The notes beneath the pieces were generated by a model. That model did no database searches, was not told the DNA's origin, and worked only from the letters and a program-made list of their open reading frames with translations. From positions 124,001 to 188,000 of the forward strand of contig NZ_FNOB01000003.1 in the NCBI RefSeq assembly GCF_900106675.1: a stretch of DNA of 64,000 nucleotides, given 5' to 3'. The position numbers and the translations under genes were made by a program. How positions within the stretch are numbered: position 1 is the stretch's first letter; each line of letters begins with the position of its first letter. Of this stretch, positions 11,445 through 23,350 are shown in pieces. This stretch comes from Allgaiera indica. GTDB taxonomy: Bacteria > Pseudomonadota > Alphaproteobacteria > Rhodobacterales > Rhodobacteraceae.

Positions 11445-12206
11445 TCAGAAGCGGTCCTTGCGGGCCCGGATTTCGGCGAAAACCTCGGCGTCGGGGGCGT
11501 CGGCCATCCCGAGCGCCCGTTTGATATGGGGCCGATCCGCCCGAAGAAAAGGGTTGGTCGCAAGTTCTTCCGACAGTGGTGCCTGGGCGGTGGGCTGCTT
11601 TTGCACCCGCATGGAAACGGTACGGTCGATGCGCGCGACCAGTTCGGCGTTCTCGGGTTCGATGGTGCGCGCGAACTTGGCGTTCGCAAGCGTATAGTCA
11701 TGGCCGGAATAGACCATCGTCTCGGGCGGCAGGGCGGCCAGTTTCGACAGGCTTTCCCACATCATTTCCGGCGTGCCCTCGAACACCCGGCCGCAGCCCA
11801 CCGCCATCAGGCTGTCGGCGGTGAAGACCGCGGGTCCCGCGGCAAAGTGGAAGGCGACATGGCCCAGCGTATGCCCCGGTACCGCGATCACCCGGGCCTG
11901 CATCTCGTCCTCGCCCACAAGATCGCCCTCTTCCAGCGCGCGGTCGAGCGGCGGCAGCTTGTCGGCCTCGGCCTTCGGGCCCATCACGGCGCAGCCGTAT
12001 TCGGCGCGCAATTCCGCGACGCCGCCGACATGGTCGTGGTGGTGATGGGTGATCAGCAGCGTGTCGAGGCGCCAGCCCCGCGCCTTCAGCGCCGCGCGGA
12101 CCGGGCCGGCCTCGGGCGCGTCGATCAGGCACACCCCGCCCGCGCCCTTCACCAGATAGGCATAGTTGTCTTTCAGGCAGGGGATGGTGACGATGTCGAG
12201 GGCCAT
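11445..12206 (-). CDS. gloB: Hydroxyacylglutathione hydrolase (glyoxalase II)
   Basis: The 253-residue metallo-beta-lactamase-fold enzyme hydrolyses S-lactoylglutathione to D-lactate and glutathione, the second step of methylglyoxal detoxification. The binuclear metal motif THHHHDHVGG is at about residues 53-62, further metal ligands are in VPGHTLGHV, and the glutathione-binding C-terminal segment includes YSGHDYTLANAKFA. The ATG at 12206 gives the family-typical start MALDIVTIPCL and the usual length of about 255; a longer in-frame extension to 12269 is not conserved in character. It is divergent from the methyltransferase gene. Confidence 0.93.
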   Translation of the reverse strand: MALDIVTIPCLKDNYAYLVKGAGGVCLIDAPEAGPVRAALKARGWRLDTLLITHHHHDHVGGVAELRAEYGCAVMGPKAEADKLPPLDRALEEGDLVGEDEMQARVIAVPGHTLGHVAFHFAAGPAVFTADSLMAVGCGRVFEGTPEMMWESLSKLAALPPETMVYSGHDYTLANAKFARTIEPENAELVARIDRTVSMRVQKQPTAQAPLSEELATNPFLRADRPHIKRALGMADAPDAEVFAEIRARKDRF

Positions 12207-12340
12207 GGCGTTTCCATTTCGCTTGGGTATTCTGTCCCTGAATGTGGAGCGGATCCCCCCGGGGGGCAAGCCGGGGGCGTGCGGCGTGGTGCGGGCTGGC
12301 GCGGGTGGCGCGGCCGCGCCGTGAGAAAAAGGAACCGGCA

Positions 12341-13084
12341 GTGCATCTCGACGTGCTCGACCTGCGCAATTTCTACTACCGTACCGGGCTGGGTCGGGCG
12401 GCGCAGAAGGCGATCCGCGACCAGGTGACCGGTCTTTGGCCCGCCGCGACGGGCGAGAACGTGGCCGGATTCGGCTTTGCCGTGCCGCTGTTGCGGCCCT
12501 ATCTGGCCGAGGCGCGGCGCGTGGTGGCGCTGATGCCCGCGCCCCAGGGGGTGATGCCCTGGCCCGCCGGACAGCCCAATGTATGCGCCCTGTGCGAAGA
12601 GGAAACCTGGCCGCTGGCCACCGGCATGATCGACCGGCTGATCATGATGCACGGGCTCGAGACCTCGGACAATCCGGCGGCGGTGCTGGAAGAGGCCGCG
12701 CGGGTGCTGGCGCCGGGGGGGCGGGCGCTGGTGATCGTGCCGAACCGCGCCGGTCTTTGGGCGCGGCGCGATGCCACACCCTTTGGCTACGGCCGGCCCT
12801 ATTCGGCCAGTCAGCTGGAGGCCCAGCTGCGCCGCCACGGCTTTTCGACTGAGCGGCATCTTTCGGCGCTTTACGCGCCGCCGTCGCAGAAACGCTTCTG
12901 GCTGCGCACCGCCCCGATCTGGGAACGGGTCGGGCGGCGCATCCCGTGGCGTGCCGGCGGGGTGTTGATGCTTGAGGTGTCGAAGCAGGCCTTTGCCCCA
13001 ACGAAACCGGGGCTCGGCGCGGTGGTTCGCCGGCCGCTCAAGGCGCTGGAGGGGATGCCTGCCCCGGGCGTGAAGCCGGTCTGA
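12341..13084 (+). CDS. Class I SAM-dependent methyltransferase
   Basis: The 247-residue protein shows a methyltransferase type 11 pattern in its middle: [39 protein letters not shown] corresponds to motifs after the SAM site. The usual glycine-rich motif I (near residues 40-55, [12 protein letters not shown]) is poorly conserved, so SAM binding is less certain than the fold. Translation probably starts at the GTG at 12341, which follows AAAAAGGAACC. It is transcribed divergently from gloB, a pairing that recurs in related alphaproteobacteria as far as I know. The substrate is unknown. Confidence 0.75.
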   Translation: MHLDVLDLRNFYYRTGLGRAAQKAIRDQVTGLWPAATGENVAGFGFAVPLLRPYLAEARRVVALMPAPQGVMPWPAGQPNVCALCEEETWPLATGMIDRLIMMHGLETSDNPAAVLEEAARVLAPGGRALVIVPNRAGLWARRDATPFGYGRPYSASQLEAQLRRHGFSTERHLSALYAPPSQKRFWLRTAPIWERVGRRIPWRAGGVLMLEVSKQAFAPTKPGLGAVVRRPLKALEGMPAPGVKPV

Positions 13085-13420
13085 TCGCCCGCGCCGGGCC
13101 GGGCGCGTGCCGAGAGCGACTCGCCCCCCCACGGGGGCTCGTGCCGGCCACGCGGAAGCCGATTCCATGCCCGCCGGCAGCGACTTGCCGTCGCAGTCGC
13201 GTGAGGGGTGGCTTTTCCCTTGTAAAACATGTGTCAGGTGCTCACCGGCTCGTGAGCAATGTGGTTGCGAGGCTGTGTTACCTCTGCTAAACCCACGCCG
13301 GATTTGAGGATACATGCACGGCGTGTATCTTGGGGAGGCTACTGCATCGCGCGACACGCGCCCGGACAGGCACCGGGATGGGTTACTGCGGGGCGGGGCC
13401 AAGACAGCGGAAGGTTAAAC
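13085..13420 (+). promoter_or_regulatory. Leader and promoter region of the F1-ATPase operon
   Basis: This 336-bp stretch holds no convincing gene. Its 3' half is less GC-rich and contains two hairpins. One is a perfect 7-bp inverted repeat (TGCTCAC, 6-base spacer, GTGAGCA) at 13239-13258. The other is a 9-bp stem with one G-T pair (GATACATGC, loop ACG, GCGTGTATC) at 13309-13329, about 90 bp before atpH. They could be operator or mRNA leader structures. A promoter is expected here but I cannot fix its boxes. Confidence 0.5.
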
Positions 13421-13981
13421 GTGTCCGAACCAGCCTCGATCTCGTCCGGTATCGCCGCGCGGTATGCGACGGCCATTTTCGAACTGGCCCGCGAAGAAAA
13501 GTCTCTGACGAAACTGGAAGGCGACGTGGACGCGCTGGATGCGGCGCTGAAGGCCAGCGCCGATCTGCGCGACCTGATCTCGTCGCCGGTCTACACCCGG
13601 CCGCAGCAGGCCGCGGCGATCTCGGCGGTCGCGCAGAAGATGGGCCTGGCCGAGCTGACCGTCCATGCGCTGGGCCTGATGGCCGGGAATCGCCGCCTGT
13701 TCGTGCTGCCGCATCTGATCGCGCAATTGCGCGCCCGCATCGCCGATGAGAAGGGCGAGGTCGTGGCCGAGGTGCGCGCCGCCACCAAGCTGACCAAGGC
13801 CCAGTCCGACAAGCTGGTGGAGACGCTCAAGGCGAAGATCGGCAAGGATATCAAACTGGAAACCACCGTCGATGAAAGCCTCATCGGCGGTCTCGTCGTT
13901 AAGGTGGGCTCGAAGATGATCGACACCTCGGTCCGCGCGAAGCTCACCTCCCTACAGAACGCAATGAAAGAGGTCGGATAA
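13421..13981 (+). CDS. atpH: F1Fo ATP synthase subunit delta
   Basis: The 186-residue OSCP/delta subunit links the top of F1 to the peripheral stalk. The sequence has the all-helical N-terminal domain ([17 protein letters not shown]) and the family C-terminal signature ([19 protein letters not shown]). The start is a GTG at 13421 with GGAAGG six bases before it, which gives the normal length; the frame stays open upstream but is not delta-like there. It is first in atpHAGDC, and its stop shares one base with the atpA start (TAATG). The Fo genes are elsewhere, as is usual in this group. Confidence 0.95.
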   Translation: MSEPASISSGIAARYATAIFELAREEKSLTKLEGDVDALDAALKASADLRDLISSPVYTRPQQAAAISAVAQKMGLAELTVHALGLMAGNRRLFVLPHLIAQLRARIADEKGEVVAEVRAATKLTKAQSDKLVETLKAKIGKDIKLETTVDESLIGGLVVKVGSKMIDTSVRAKLTSLQNAMKEVG

Positions 13982-15519
13982 TGGGTATCCAAGCAGCTGA
14001 GATTTCTGCGATCCTCAAGGAGCAGATCAAGAACTTCGGCAAGGAAGCCGAGGTCGCGGAAGTCGGGCGGGTGCTGTCGGTCGGTGACGGTATCGCGCGG
14101 GTTCACGGCCTCGACAACGTCCAGGCGGGCGAGATGGTCGAATTCCCCGGCGGTATCCGCGGCATGGCGCTGAACCTCGAGGTCGACAACGTCGGCGTGG
14201 TGATCTTCGGCTCGGACCAGGACATCAAGGAAGGCGACACGGTCAAGCGCACCAAGTCGATCGTGGACGTACCCGCGGGCGACGGCCTGCTGGGCCGCGT
14301 GGTCGATGGCCTTGGCAACCCGATCGACGGCAAGGGGCCGATCGCCGCGTCCGAGCGGCGCGTGGCCGACGTGAAGGCGCCCGGCATCATTCCGCGGAAG
14401 TCGGTGCATGAACCGATGGCCACCGGCCTGAAATCGGTCGACGCGATGATCCCGATCGGCCGCGGCCAGCGCGAACTGATCATCGGTGACCGCCAGACCG
14501 GCAAGACCGCGGTGGCGCTGGACGCGATCCTGAACCAGAAATCCTACAACGACGCCGCCGGCGACGACGAGTCGAAGAAGCTGTATTGCATCTATGTCGC
14601 GATCGGCCAGAAGCGCTCGACCGTGGCGCAGCTGGTCAAGAAGCTCGAGGAAACCGGCGCGATCGACTACACGATCGTCGTCGCCGCCACCGCCTCGGAC
14701 CCGGCGCCGATGCAGTTCCTGGCGCCCTATTCGGCCACCGCGATCGCCGAATATTTCCGCGACAACGGCCGCCATGCGCTGATCGTCTACGATGACCTGT
14801 CGAAGCAGGCGGTGGCCTATCGCCAGATGTCGCTGCTGCTGCGCCGTCCGCCGGGGCGCGAGGCCTATCCGGGCGACGTGTTCTACCTGCATTCCCGCCT
14901 GCTCGAGCGTTCCTCGAAGCTGAACGAGGAAAACGGCTCGGGCTCGTTGACGGCGCTGCCGATCATCGAGACCCAGGGCGGTGACGTGTCGGCCTTCATC
15001 CCGACCAACGTGATCTCGATCACCGACGGCCAGATCTTCCTGGAGACCGAACTGTTCTACCAGGGCATCCGTCCGGCCGTGAACACCGGTCTGTCGGTGT
15101 CGCGCGTGGGTTCCTCGGCGCAGACCGACGCGATGAAGTCGGTCGCCGGCCCGGTGAAGCTGGAACTGGCGCAATACCGCGAGATGGCGGCCTTCGCGCA
15201 GTTCGGATCGGACCTTGACGCCGCGACCCAGAAGCTGCTGAACCGCGGCGCGCGCCTGACCGAGCTGATGAAGCAGCCGCAATACGCGCCGCTGACCAAC
15301 GCCGAGATCGTCTGCGTCATCTACGCCGGCACCAAGGGCTATCTGGACAACATCAAGCTGGCCGACGTGGGCCGGTTCGAGGAAGGTCTGCTGAAGCATC
15401 TGCGCACCACCCACAAGGCGCTTCTCGACGACATCACCCAGAATGACCGCAAGGTGAAGGGCGAGTTGGAAGAGAAGATCAAGGCCGCGCTGGACGAGTA
15501 CGCGAAAGACTTCGCGTAA
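13981..15519 (+). CDS. atpA: F1Fo ATP synthase subunit alpha
   Basis: The 512-residue non-catalytic nucleotide-binding subunit carries the P-loop GDRQTGKT near residue 170 and the family pattern [17 protein letters not shown]. It alternates with beta in the F1 hexamer in the cytoplasm. Length and N-terminus ([19 protein letters not shown]) match alphaproteobacterial AtpA. It overlaps atpH by 1 bp, suggesting translational coupling. Confidence 0.98.
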   Translation: MGIQAAEISAILKEQIKNFGKEAEVAEVGRVLSVGDGIARVHGLDNVQAGEMVEFPGGIRGMALNLEVDNVGVVIFGSDQDIKEGDTVKRTKSIVDVPAGDGLLGRVVDGLGNPIDGKGPIAASERRVADVKAPGIIPRKSVHEPMATGLKSVDAMIPIGRGQRELIIGDRQTGKTAVALDAILNQKSYNDAAGDDESKKLYCIYVAIGQKRSTVAQLVKKLEETGAIDYTIVVAATASDPAPMQFLAPYSATAIAEYFRDNGRHALIVYDDLSKQAVAYRQMSLLLRRPPGREAYPGDVFYLHSRLLERSSKLNEENGSGSLTALPIIETQGGDVSAFIPTNVISITDGQIFLETELFYQGIRPAVNTGLSVSRVGSSAQTDAMKSVAGPVKLELAQYREMAAFAQFGSDLDAATQKLLNRGARLTELMKQPQYAPLTNAEIVCVIYAGTKGYLDNIKLADVGRFEEGLLKHLRTTHKALLDDITQNDRKVKGELEEKIKAALDEYAKDFA

Positions 15520-15542
15520 GCGCGGGGCGGGGGAGAGAACAC

Positions 15543-17866
<2,324 letters not shown>

Positions 17867-17876
17867 GGAGGCCCCC

Positions 17877-18272
17877 ATGGCCACGATGCAGTTCAACCTT
17901 GTCTCGCCCGAACGGATGCTTGCCTCGACGCAGGCCTCGGCGGTCGAAGTGCCGGGCGCCGAAGGCGATCTGGAGGTGATGCCCGGCCACGAGCCGGTGA
18001 TCACCACGCTGCGGCCGGGGGTTCTGCGGGCCCATGGCGCGGACGGCAAGACATCCTTCCTGGTGACCGGGGGCTTCGCCCAGATCACCGGTGACGAGAT
18101 TTCGGTGCTGGCCGAGCGAGCGGTGCCGATCGAGGAAGCCACCGGCACGATCATCGACGAGATGCTGGAAGAGGCCAAGAGCCTGGCCGACGCCGCCTTG
18201 CCGGAAGACAAGGACGCTGCGCACAAGCTGATAAGCGATGTGGAAAGCCTGCGCGGCACGATGGCGATCTGA
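17877..18272 (+). CDS. atpC: F1Fo ATP synthase subunit epsilon
   Basis: The 131-residue central-stalk subunit inhibits ATP hydrolysis. The N-terminal beta-sandwich is evident (FNLVSPERMLASTQASAVEVPGAEGDLEVMPGHEP), followed by a short helical C-terminal part. AAGGAGG precedes the ATG by 6 bp, and it starts 10 bp after atpD. It is the last gene of the operon. Confidence 0.95.
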   Translation: MATMQFNLVSPERMLASTQASAVEVPGAEGDLEVMPGHEPVITTLRPGVLRAHGADGKTSFLVTGGFAQITGDEISVLAERAVPIEEATGTIIDEMLEEAKSLADAALPEDKDAAHKLISDVESLRGTMAI

Positions 18273-18297
18273 GCGCCTTCGTTGGGAAGCAGAAGGA

Positions 18298-18329
18298 GGG
18301 CTCCGGCGATGCCGGGGCCCTTTGCTTTT
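18298..18329 (+). terminator. Rho-independent terminator of the atp operon
   Basis: GGGCTCCGG, loop CGATG and CCGGGGCCC form a 9-bp stem with one G-T pair, followed by TTTGCTTTT, 26 bp after the atpC stop. Confidence 0.85.
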
Positions 18330-18645
18330 GCCGATTTGGCAGCTGGGGGTATGGCGATCCTGGGCGCCGCCTTGGTCGCCTATGGTGCCTGAAATCGCCA
18401 TGGGGACTGCCATCGGGGCACATGCGCTCGCCCCGGGTGCTACCGTGGCCGTGCTCCGTATTTAGGGAACAATGAAAGGGAAGGGTACGCTGCCCCGACC
18501 GTTCATGCCGGTTCCGGGGGTTGCGCGATGCCACCGGGCGGGCGATGAAGAGCAGGCCCGCGCTTGGTTGCCTTCGGTTTGCATATGAGGCCAGGGCGTC
18601 GGCGGGGCGGGTGAAAGGCTGGAGCGCCGGCAAGACAGGGCGGGC
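18330..18645. other. Intergenic stretch without a recognised gene
   Basis: Between the atp terminator and the lectin-like gene I find no credible coding frame, RNA gene or repeat. The segment probably contains the promoter for the lectin-like gene. Confidence 0.4.
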
Positions 18646-18996
18646 ATGAAGAAATTTCGCGGCACACTGATCGGTATTGACCAGGGGTCTGCCCTGTTGT
18701 TTTCGGATTTCGAGGATGGCGGCCAGATGTGGACCGGAAGTGGCCCGCGCGCGGTACGCATCCAGGCGCGCTTTTCCGAGAGCTTCCGCACGCCGCCGGT
18801 GGTGCAGGCCAGCATTTCGATGTGGGACATGGATCGGGCAACCAATATGCGCGCCGATCTAAGTGCCGAAGAGATCACCGCCGAAGGGTTCGTGCTGGTT
18901 TTCAGCACCTGGGGCGATTCCCGCGTCGCGCGCATCCGCGCCGACTGGACCGCGATCGGCGAATTGGAGGATCCCGACGCATGGCAGGTTGACTGA
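18646..18996 (+). CDS. H-type lectin domain protein
   Basis: The 116-residue protein consists almost entirely of an H-type lectin domain, first described in snail agglutinins and Dictyostelium discoidin. Recognisable pieces are the hydrophobic VRIQARFSESFRTPPVVQASISMWDMD strand region and GFVLVFSTWGDSRVARIRADWTAIGE near the end. There is no signal peptide, so it is predicted cytoplasmic, unlike the secreted animal lectins. It converges on prs and lies just after the atp operon. Ligand and role in bacteria are unknown. Confidence 0.8.
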   Translation: MKKFRGTLIGIDQGSALLFSDFEDGGQMWTGSGPRAVRIQARFSESFRTPPVVQASISMWDMDRATNMRADLSAEEITAEGFVLVFSTWGDSRVARIRADWTAIGELEDPDAWQVD

Positions 18997-19007
18997 TCGA
19001 GGATCGA

Positions 19008-19025
19008 GCGCGGCCACCGCCGCGC
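19008..19025. terminator. GC hairpin between convergent lectin and prs genes
   Basis: GCGCGGC, loop CACC and GCCGCGC form a perfect 7-bp stem in the 58-bp gap between two convergent stops. There is no T-run, so termination is inferred from position only. Confidence 0.4.
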
Positions 19026-19054
19026 CACCCCTTTCCGGTGCGGGCCGGCCCGTA

Positions 19055-20074
19055 TCAGCCCGGGGTGTACATTCCCTCGTAGATGGGCACGAGGGTTTCG
19101 GTCTCGAACAGGGATGAAACCGAGGTGCCGTTCCAGATGTTCAGGATGGCCTGGGCGAACATAGGCGCGGTAGGGACGATGCGGATGTTGGGGGCCGCCT
19201 TCACCGCCGCCGACGGCTCGATCGAATCCGTGATCACCAGGCTCTTCATCACCGATTTCGAGATCCGCTCGACCGCCGGGCCGGACAGCACGCCGTGGGT
19301 GATGTAGGCGTGCACCTCCTTGGCGCCGTGTTCCATCAGCAGGTCGGCCGCCTTGCACAGGGTGCCGGCGGTGTCGCAGATGTCATCGACGATGATGCAG
19401 CTCATGCCCTCGACATTGCCGATCACCGTCATCTCGGCCACTTCGCCAGCCTTCTCGCGCCGCTTGTCGACGATCGACAGCGGCGCGTTGATCCGCTTGG
19501 CCAGTTCCCGCGCCCGGCCGACGCCGCCGACATCGGGCGAGACCACCATCACATTGCCGAGCTGGCTTTTGAAATGGTGTTCGATGTCCAGCGCGAAGAC
19601 CGGCGCGGCATAGAGGTTGTCCACGGGGATATCGAAGAAGCCCTGGATCTGGGTGGCGTGCAGATCCATCGTCAGCACCCGTTCGATCCCCGCCTCGACG
19701 ATCAGGTTCGCGACCAGCTTGGCGCTGATCGGGGTGCGGGCCTTGGTGCGGCGGTCCTGGCGGGCATAGCCGAAATAGGGGATCACGGCGGTGATCCGCG
19801 ATGCCGACGACCGGCGCAGCGCATCGGCGATGATCAACAGCTCCATCAGGTTGTCGTTTGCCGGGTTCGAGGTCGGCTGAATGATGAACATATCCTCGCC
19901 GCGGACGTTCTCGTAGACCTCGACGAAAATTTCCTGATCGTTGAAGCGTTCGACCCGCGCATTGACCAGCCCCACTGACATCCCCCGATGCATCGACATG
20001 CGCCGCGCGATGGCATTGGCGAGGCTGCGGTTGGCGTTGCCGGAGATCAGTTTCGGCTCGGTGATGGCGGGCAT
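19055..20074 (-). CDS. prs: Ribose-phosphate pyrophosphokinase (PRPP synthetase)
   Basis: The 339-residue enzyme makes PRPP from ribose 5-phosphate and ATP for purine, pyrimidine, histidine and NAD synthesis. Class I features are present: the ATP-binding segment [21 protein letters not shown], the PRPP loop motif [12 protein letters not shown], and [19 protein letters not shown]. The ATG at 20074 follows GAGGAC; an upstream in-frame ATG at 20134 would add 20 non-conserved residues. It is divergent from the isomerase gene, with the promoter in between. Confidence 0.95.
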   Translation of the reverse strand: MPAITEPKLISGNANRSLANAIARRMSMHRGMSVGLVNARVERFNDQEIFVEVYENVRGEDMFIIQPTSNPANDNLMELLIIADALRRSSASRITAVIPYFGYARQDRRTKARTPISAKLVANLIVEAGIERVLTMDLHATQIQGFFDIPVDNLYAAPVFALDIEHHFKSQLGNVMVVSPDVGGVGRARELAKRINAPLSIVDKRREKAGEVAEMTVIGNVEGMSCIIVDDICDTAGTLCKAADLLMEHGAKEVHAYITHGVLSGPAVERISKSVMKSLVITDSIEPSAAVKAAPNIRIVPTAPMFAQAILNIWNGTSVSSLFETETLVPIYEGMYTPG

Positions 20075-20191
20075 GGGCAGTGTCCTCGGAAGCGGCCGTT
20101 CGCGGGCCATATAAAGGATTCGTGGCGTTGACACCGCTTACCACCCAGCTAGGTACTTGCAAACCGCGTGGGGACAAGGAGACGCCAGGCA

Positions 20192-20803
20192 ATGGCCCAT
20201 ATCGACTACTTTTTTGCGACAGTTTCGCCGTTCACCTATCTGGCCGGCCAGCGGCTGGAGGAAATCGCCGCCCGGCACGGCGCGACCATCACCTACAAGC
20301 CGGTGGATGTGCTGGCGCTGTTCACCCGCACCGGCGGCACCGCGCCCAAGGACCGGCATGAAAGCCGCATGGCCTACCGCGCGCAGGAGCTGCGCCGCCA
20401 GGCGGTGAAGGCGGGCCTGCCGATCAATCCGCGCCCGGCCTTCTTTCCGGTCAATGCCGCGCCTTCTTCCTATGCCTTCATTGCGGCGCAGGCCGAGGTC
20501 GGGAATGGCGGCGCGGGCAATCTGGGCGCGCTGGCGCATGGGTTCACCCGCGCCGTTTGGGCTGAGGAACGTGATATTTCCGACGACGCCGTGATCCGCG
20601 ACGTGCTGAAAGGCGCCGGTTTCGATCCGTCGCTGGCCGACAAGGGCCTGCTGCTGGGCGCCGAGACCTATCCCAAGTACCTGGAAGAAGCGGTGAAGCG
20701 CGGCGTCTTCGGCGCGCCCTTCTACATCACCGATGGGGATGAGCGTTTCTGGGGGCAGGACCGGCTCGACGATCTCGACGCGCATCTGTCGGGGGCGCTA
20801 TGA
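20192..20803 (+). CDS. 2-hydroxychromene-2-carboxylate isomerase-like DsbA/GST-kappa protein
   Basis: The 203-residue thioredoxin-fold protein begins MAHIDYFFATVSPFTYLAGQ. The Ser at position 12 in SPF replaces the redox Cys of DsbA, as in HCCA isomerase and kappa-class glutathione transferases. A cis-Pro region (VFGAPFYITDGDERFWGQDRLDDL) follows near the end. In naphthalene degraders the enzyme isomerises a chromene intermediate with glutathione; no aromatic pathway is nearby, so the reaction here is uncertain. AAGGAG lies 10 bp before the chosen ATG. It overlaps the hydrolase gene by 4 bp. Confidence 0.83.
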   Translation: MAHIDYFFATVSPFTYLAGQRLEEIAARHGATITYKPVDVLALFTRTGGTAPKDRHESRMAYRAQELRRQAVKAGLPINPRPAFFPVNAAPSSYAFIAAQAEVGNGGAGNLGALAHGFTRAVWAEERDISDDAVIRDVLKGAGFDPSLADKGLLLGAETYPKYLEEAVKRGVFGAPFYITDGDERFWGQDRLDDLDAHLSGAL

Positions 20804-21612
20804 GCCTTGACCAGGCACCGCAGCCGGATTGGGTGCGGTGCCTGGGCCAGGGGCCGCGGCAGGTGCTGGCGGTGCATTGCTCGTTGGCGCATTCCGGCGA
20901 ATGGCGCGGCCTGGCCGAGCATCTGGGCGGGGCCGTGACGATTACCGCCTTCGATCTTCCGGGCCATGGCCGCGCGCCCGGTCACGATCCGGCGCGCGAC
21001 CTCGGCGACCAGGCGACCGAGATGGGCCAGGCGGTGCTTGACGGGATGGCTGGCCCGGTCGATCTGATCGGCCATTCCTTCGGCGCGGTGATCGCCCTGC
21101 GCCTGGCGATCGAGAACCCGGGCCGGATCCGCAGTCTGACGCTGATCGAACCCACGCTTTACGCCGCCGCGATCCACGCCGGCCTGCCCGAACTGCCGGA
21201 GTTCGAGGCCCGGATGCGCCCGCTGTTCGAGGCCTTCGCCGCGGGCGACACGGTGCGCGCGGCGCAGATATTCACGGGCGATTGGGGCACCGGCGCGGCG
21301 TGGGCGGATCTGCCCGAGGCGCAGCGCGCCTATATCGCCGAAAGGATCGGGCTGGTCGAGGTGGCCGAGCCGGTGCTGCGCCACGATTCGGGCCGGGTGC
21401 TGGACCGGCTTGGACAGATCCGCTGCCCGGTTCTGCTGCTGGGCGGCGCGGCGACTCCGTCGATCCTGGGCCGGGTGCTGGCGCTGATCGAGGCCGGGCT
21501 GACCGGCACGACGACGACTTTGGTCACCGTGCCGGGGGCGGGGCACATGCTGCCGGTCACCCATGCCGCCGAGGTTGCGGCGGCGATCGGCGGCTTCCTC
21601 AGCCGCGTATGA
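20800..21612 (+). CDS. Alpha/beta hydrolase
   Basis: This 270-residue protein has the alpha/beta hydrolase fold with the nucleophile elbow LIGHSFGAV (Ser about 93), the oxyanion-side segment VHCSLAHSGEWRG near residue 25, and a C-terminal catalytic His in VPGAGHMLPVTH. Its ATGA overlap with the isomerase-like gene indicates co-translation. It ends convergently with, and overlaps by 14 bp, the threonine-aldolase-type gene. Substrate unknown. Confidence 0.85.
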   Translation: MSLDQAPQPDWVRCLGQGPRQVLAVHCSLAHSGEWRGLAEHLGGAVTITAFDLPGHGRAPGHDPARDLGDQATEMGQAVLDGMAGPVDLIGHSFGAVIALRLAIENPGRIRSLTLIEPTLYAAAIHAGLPELPEFEARMRPLFEAFAAGDTVRAAQIFTGDWGTGAAWADLPEAQRAYIAERIGLVEVAEPVLRHDSGRVLDRLGQIRCPVLLLGGAATPSILGRVLALIEAGLTGTTTTLVTVPGAGHMLPVTHAAEVAAAIGGFLSRV

Positions 21613-22645
21613 GCGAGAGGAAGCGGTCGGTCTCTTCGTCGGTGGTACTCCAGGAGGTCACGAAGCGGGCCTCTAGCAATTCGTCCTCCGGGCCGTTCCC
21701 GGCGCCCGAAAAGATATAGTAGGCGGCGCCCGCGGTGCGGGCACGGGCATGGACCCCGCGCGGCAACGCGGCGAACATCAGGTTGGCGGGCGGATCGAAG
21801 CTGAGCGTCGCATCGGGCAGGGCGCGCAGCCCGGCCGCCAGGCGCTGGCCCGCGTCATTGGCGCGCCGCGCGAGGGCAAGCCAAAGGTCGTCTTCCAGAT
21901 AGGCCTGCATCTGCGCCGACAGGTAGCGGTGCTTGGAAAACAGATGGCCCGCGCGCTTGCGCCGCAACTCGAATTCCCAGGCCTTGGCGGGATCGAAGAT
22001 CACCACCGCCTCGACCCCCATCAGCCCGTTCTTGGTGCCGCCGAAGGACAGCACGTCGACACCCGCGCGCCAGGTCATCTCGGCCGGCGAGGCATTGGTC
22101 GCGACCAGCGCGTTGGCGAAACGCGCGCCGTCCAGATGCACGGGCAGCCCGGCGGCGCGCGCGACTTTCGCCAGTGCGGCGATCTCGGCCACCGAATAGG
22201 CGGTGCCAGCCTCGGTCAGGTTGGTCAGGCTCAGCATCGCGGGCTGGACGTGGTGCACCCCCACCGGCGTTGCGTTGGCCACGGTGTGGGCCAGGGCGGC
22301 GGGGTCGATCTTGCCGTCGGGGCCGTCCACATGCACCAGCTTTGCGCCGGCGGTGAAAAATTCCGGCGCGCCGCATTCATCCACGGCGATATGGGCCTCG
22401 GGCTGGCAATAGACCGCGCCCCAGGGCGGGCAGAAGGTCGCGATCGAAAGCGCGTTCGCGGCGGTGCCGGTGGCGACCAGATAGACCGCCGCTTCCGGCG
22501 CCTCGAAGATCTCTCGGATCCGGGCGCGCACCCCGTCCATGATCGCGTCGGCCCCGTAGGAAGGTGCGGGGCCCTCGTTGGCACGCACGAGCGCCGCCAT
22601 CACCTGCGGCGCCACCGGCGCGCCATTGTCAGAGGCAAAGAACAT
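21599..22645 (-). CDS. Low-specificity L-threonine aldolase (beta-eliminating lyase family)
   Basis: The 348-residue PLP enzyme of fold type I resembles low-specificity threonine aldolases, which cleave threonine and allo-threonine to glycine and acetaldehyde. The family start MFFASDNGAPVAPQVMAAL, the phosphate-binding ATGTAANALS, the LHLDGARFANALV Asp motif and the Schiff-base lysine in SFGGTKNG (about K205) are all seen. The ATG at 22645 follows GAAGGAGAG and shares one base with the upstream stop (TGATG), so it is coupled to the YcgN-like gene. Confidence 0.87.
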   Translation of the reverse strand: MFFASDNGAPVAPQVMAALVRANEGPAPSYGADAIMDGVRARIREIFEAPEAAVYLVATGTAANALSIATFCPPWGAVYCQPEAHIAVDECGAPEFFTAGAKLVHVDGPDGKIDPAALAHTVANATPVGVHHVQPAMLSLTNLTEAGTAYSVAEIAALAKVARAAGLPVHLDGARFANALVATNASPAEMTWRAGVDVLSFGGTKNGLMGVEAVVIFDPAKAWEFELRRKRAGHLFSKHRYLSAQMQAYLEDDLWLALARRANDAGQRLAAGLRALPDATLSFDPPANLMFAALPRGVHARARTAGAAYYIFSGAGNGPEDELLEARFVTSWSTTDEETDRFLSLIRG

Positions 22646-23115
22646 CACAACTCTCCTTCGACGATGTAGTCTTCCCAATCTTCCTCGGGCACCTCGAATT
22701 CCGGCACGCTCCAGCCGCGCACCGATTCCCCCGCGCGGTGCACGCTTTCCGGATCGCCCGAGACCAGCGGGTGCCAATCGGGCAGAGGCTTGCCTTCGTG
22801 GCGCAGCCGGTAGGCGCAAGTCGAGGGCATCCAATAGGCGATTTCACCGATGTTCCGGGGGCTTAGCACCACGCATTCGGGCACCAGCGTCTTGCGGATC
22901 TGGTAATTGCCACAGCGGCAGCTCTCGTCGTCCAGCAGTCGGCAAGCGACGCGGGTAAAGGCGATTTCACCGGTGTCGGCATCTTCCAGCTTGTTGAGAC
23001 AGCATTTGCCGCAGCCGTCGCAAAGCGCCTCCCATTCCTGGGGGGTGAGGGATTTCAGCGGCACGTTTTCCCAGAACCTGGGGCGCAGGCCGGCGCGAGT
23101 GGTGGGGTCTGTCAT
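22645..23115 (-). CDS. YcgN/UPF0260 family cysteine-cluster protein
   Basis: The 156-residue protein belongs to the UPF0260 (YcgN/YkgJ) family. It shows the Cys pattern CDGCGKCC near residues 33-40, VACRLLDDESCRCGNY and the later PSTCAYRL, which suggest a bound zinc or iron-sulfur cluster. The function of the family is not established. The ATG at 23115 gives the conserved start (TTRAGLRPRFWENVPL) and a normal length; 19 additional in-frame residues upstream look spurious. It is coupled to the aldolase-type gene. Confidence 0.85.
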   Translation of the reverse strand: MTDPTTRAGLRPRFWENVPLKSLTPQEWEALCDGCGKCCLNKLEDADTGEIAFTRVACRLLDDESCRCGNYQIRKTLVPECVVLSPRNIGEIAYWMPSTCAYRLRHEGKPLPDWHPLVSGDPESVHRAGESVRGWSVPEFEVPEEDWEDYIVEGEL

Positions 23116-23250
23116 GGGGGCGGAGATTGGATCAAGCGGCGGGGGAAGGAAAGGGGGGCGAGGCTGCGGCAAGGGATGGCCTTTTCAGGACGCGGCGCCC
23201 GTTGCCATCGCCTCACGGAACGGTGATACCTCGATGCCGTCCTCCAGCAG

Positions 23251-23337
23251 AGTATTTTCGCCAAGATGAAGGATAAAGACTGCTCCTTGCCTTCATCTTG
23301 GTGCAAATACTCCGGGGGTGCAGGGGGCAGCGCCCCC
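23251..23337. repeat. Two inverted copies of a dispersed repeat plus GC hairpin
   Basis: One core copy reads GTATTTTCGCCAAGATGA on the plus strand (within 23251-23272), and a second, with two mismatches, lies on the opposite strand (within 23290-23313). Together they form a large hairpin with a 17-base spacer. Next to the second copy is GGGGGC, AGC, GCCCCC at 23323-23337. Related copies are at 25788-25838 and 30404-30458. It lies directly after the ribF stop and may end its transcript. Confidence 0.7.
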
Positions 23338-23350
23338 GCCGCGGCCCCAG

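Noticed and set aside
13591..15414. Open frame of about 600 codons antisense to atpA
   Set aside because: Composition is arginine/histidine-rich with no family features; atpA is certain.
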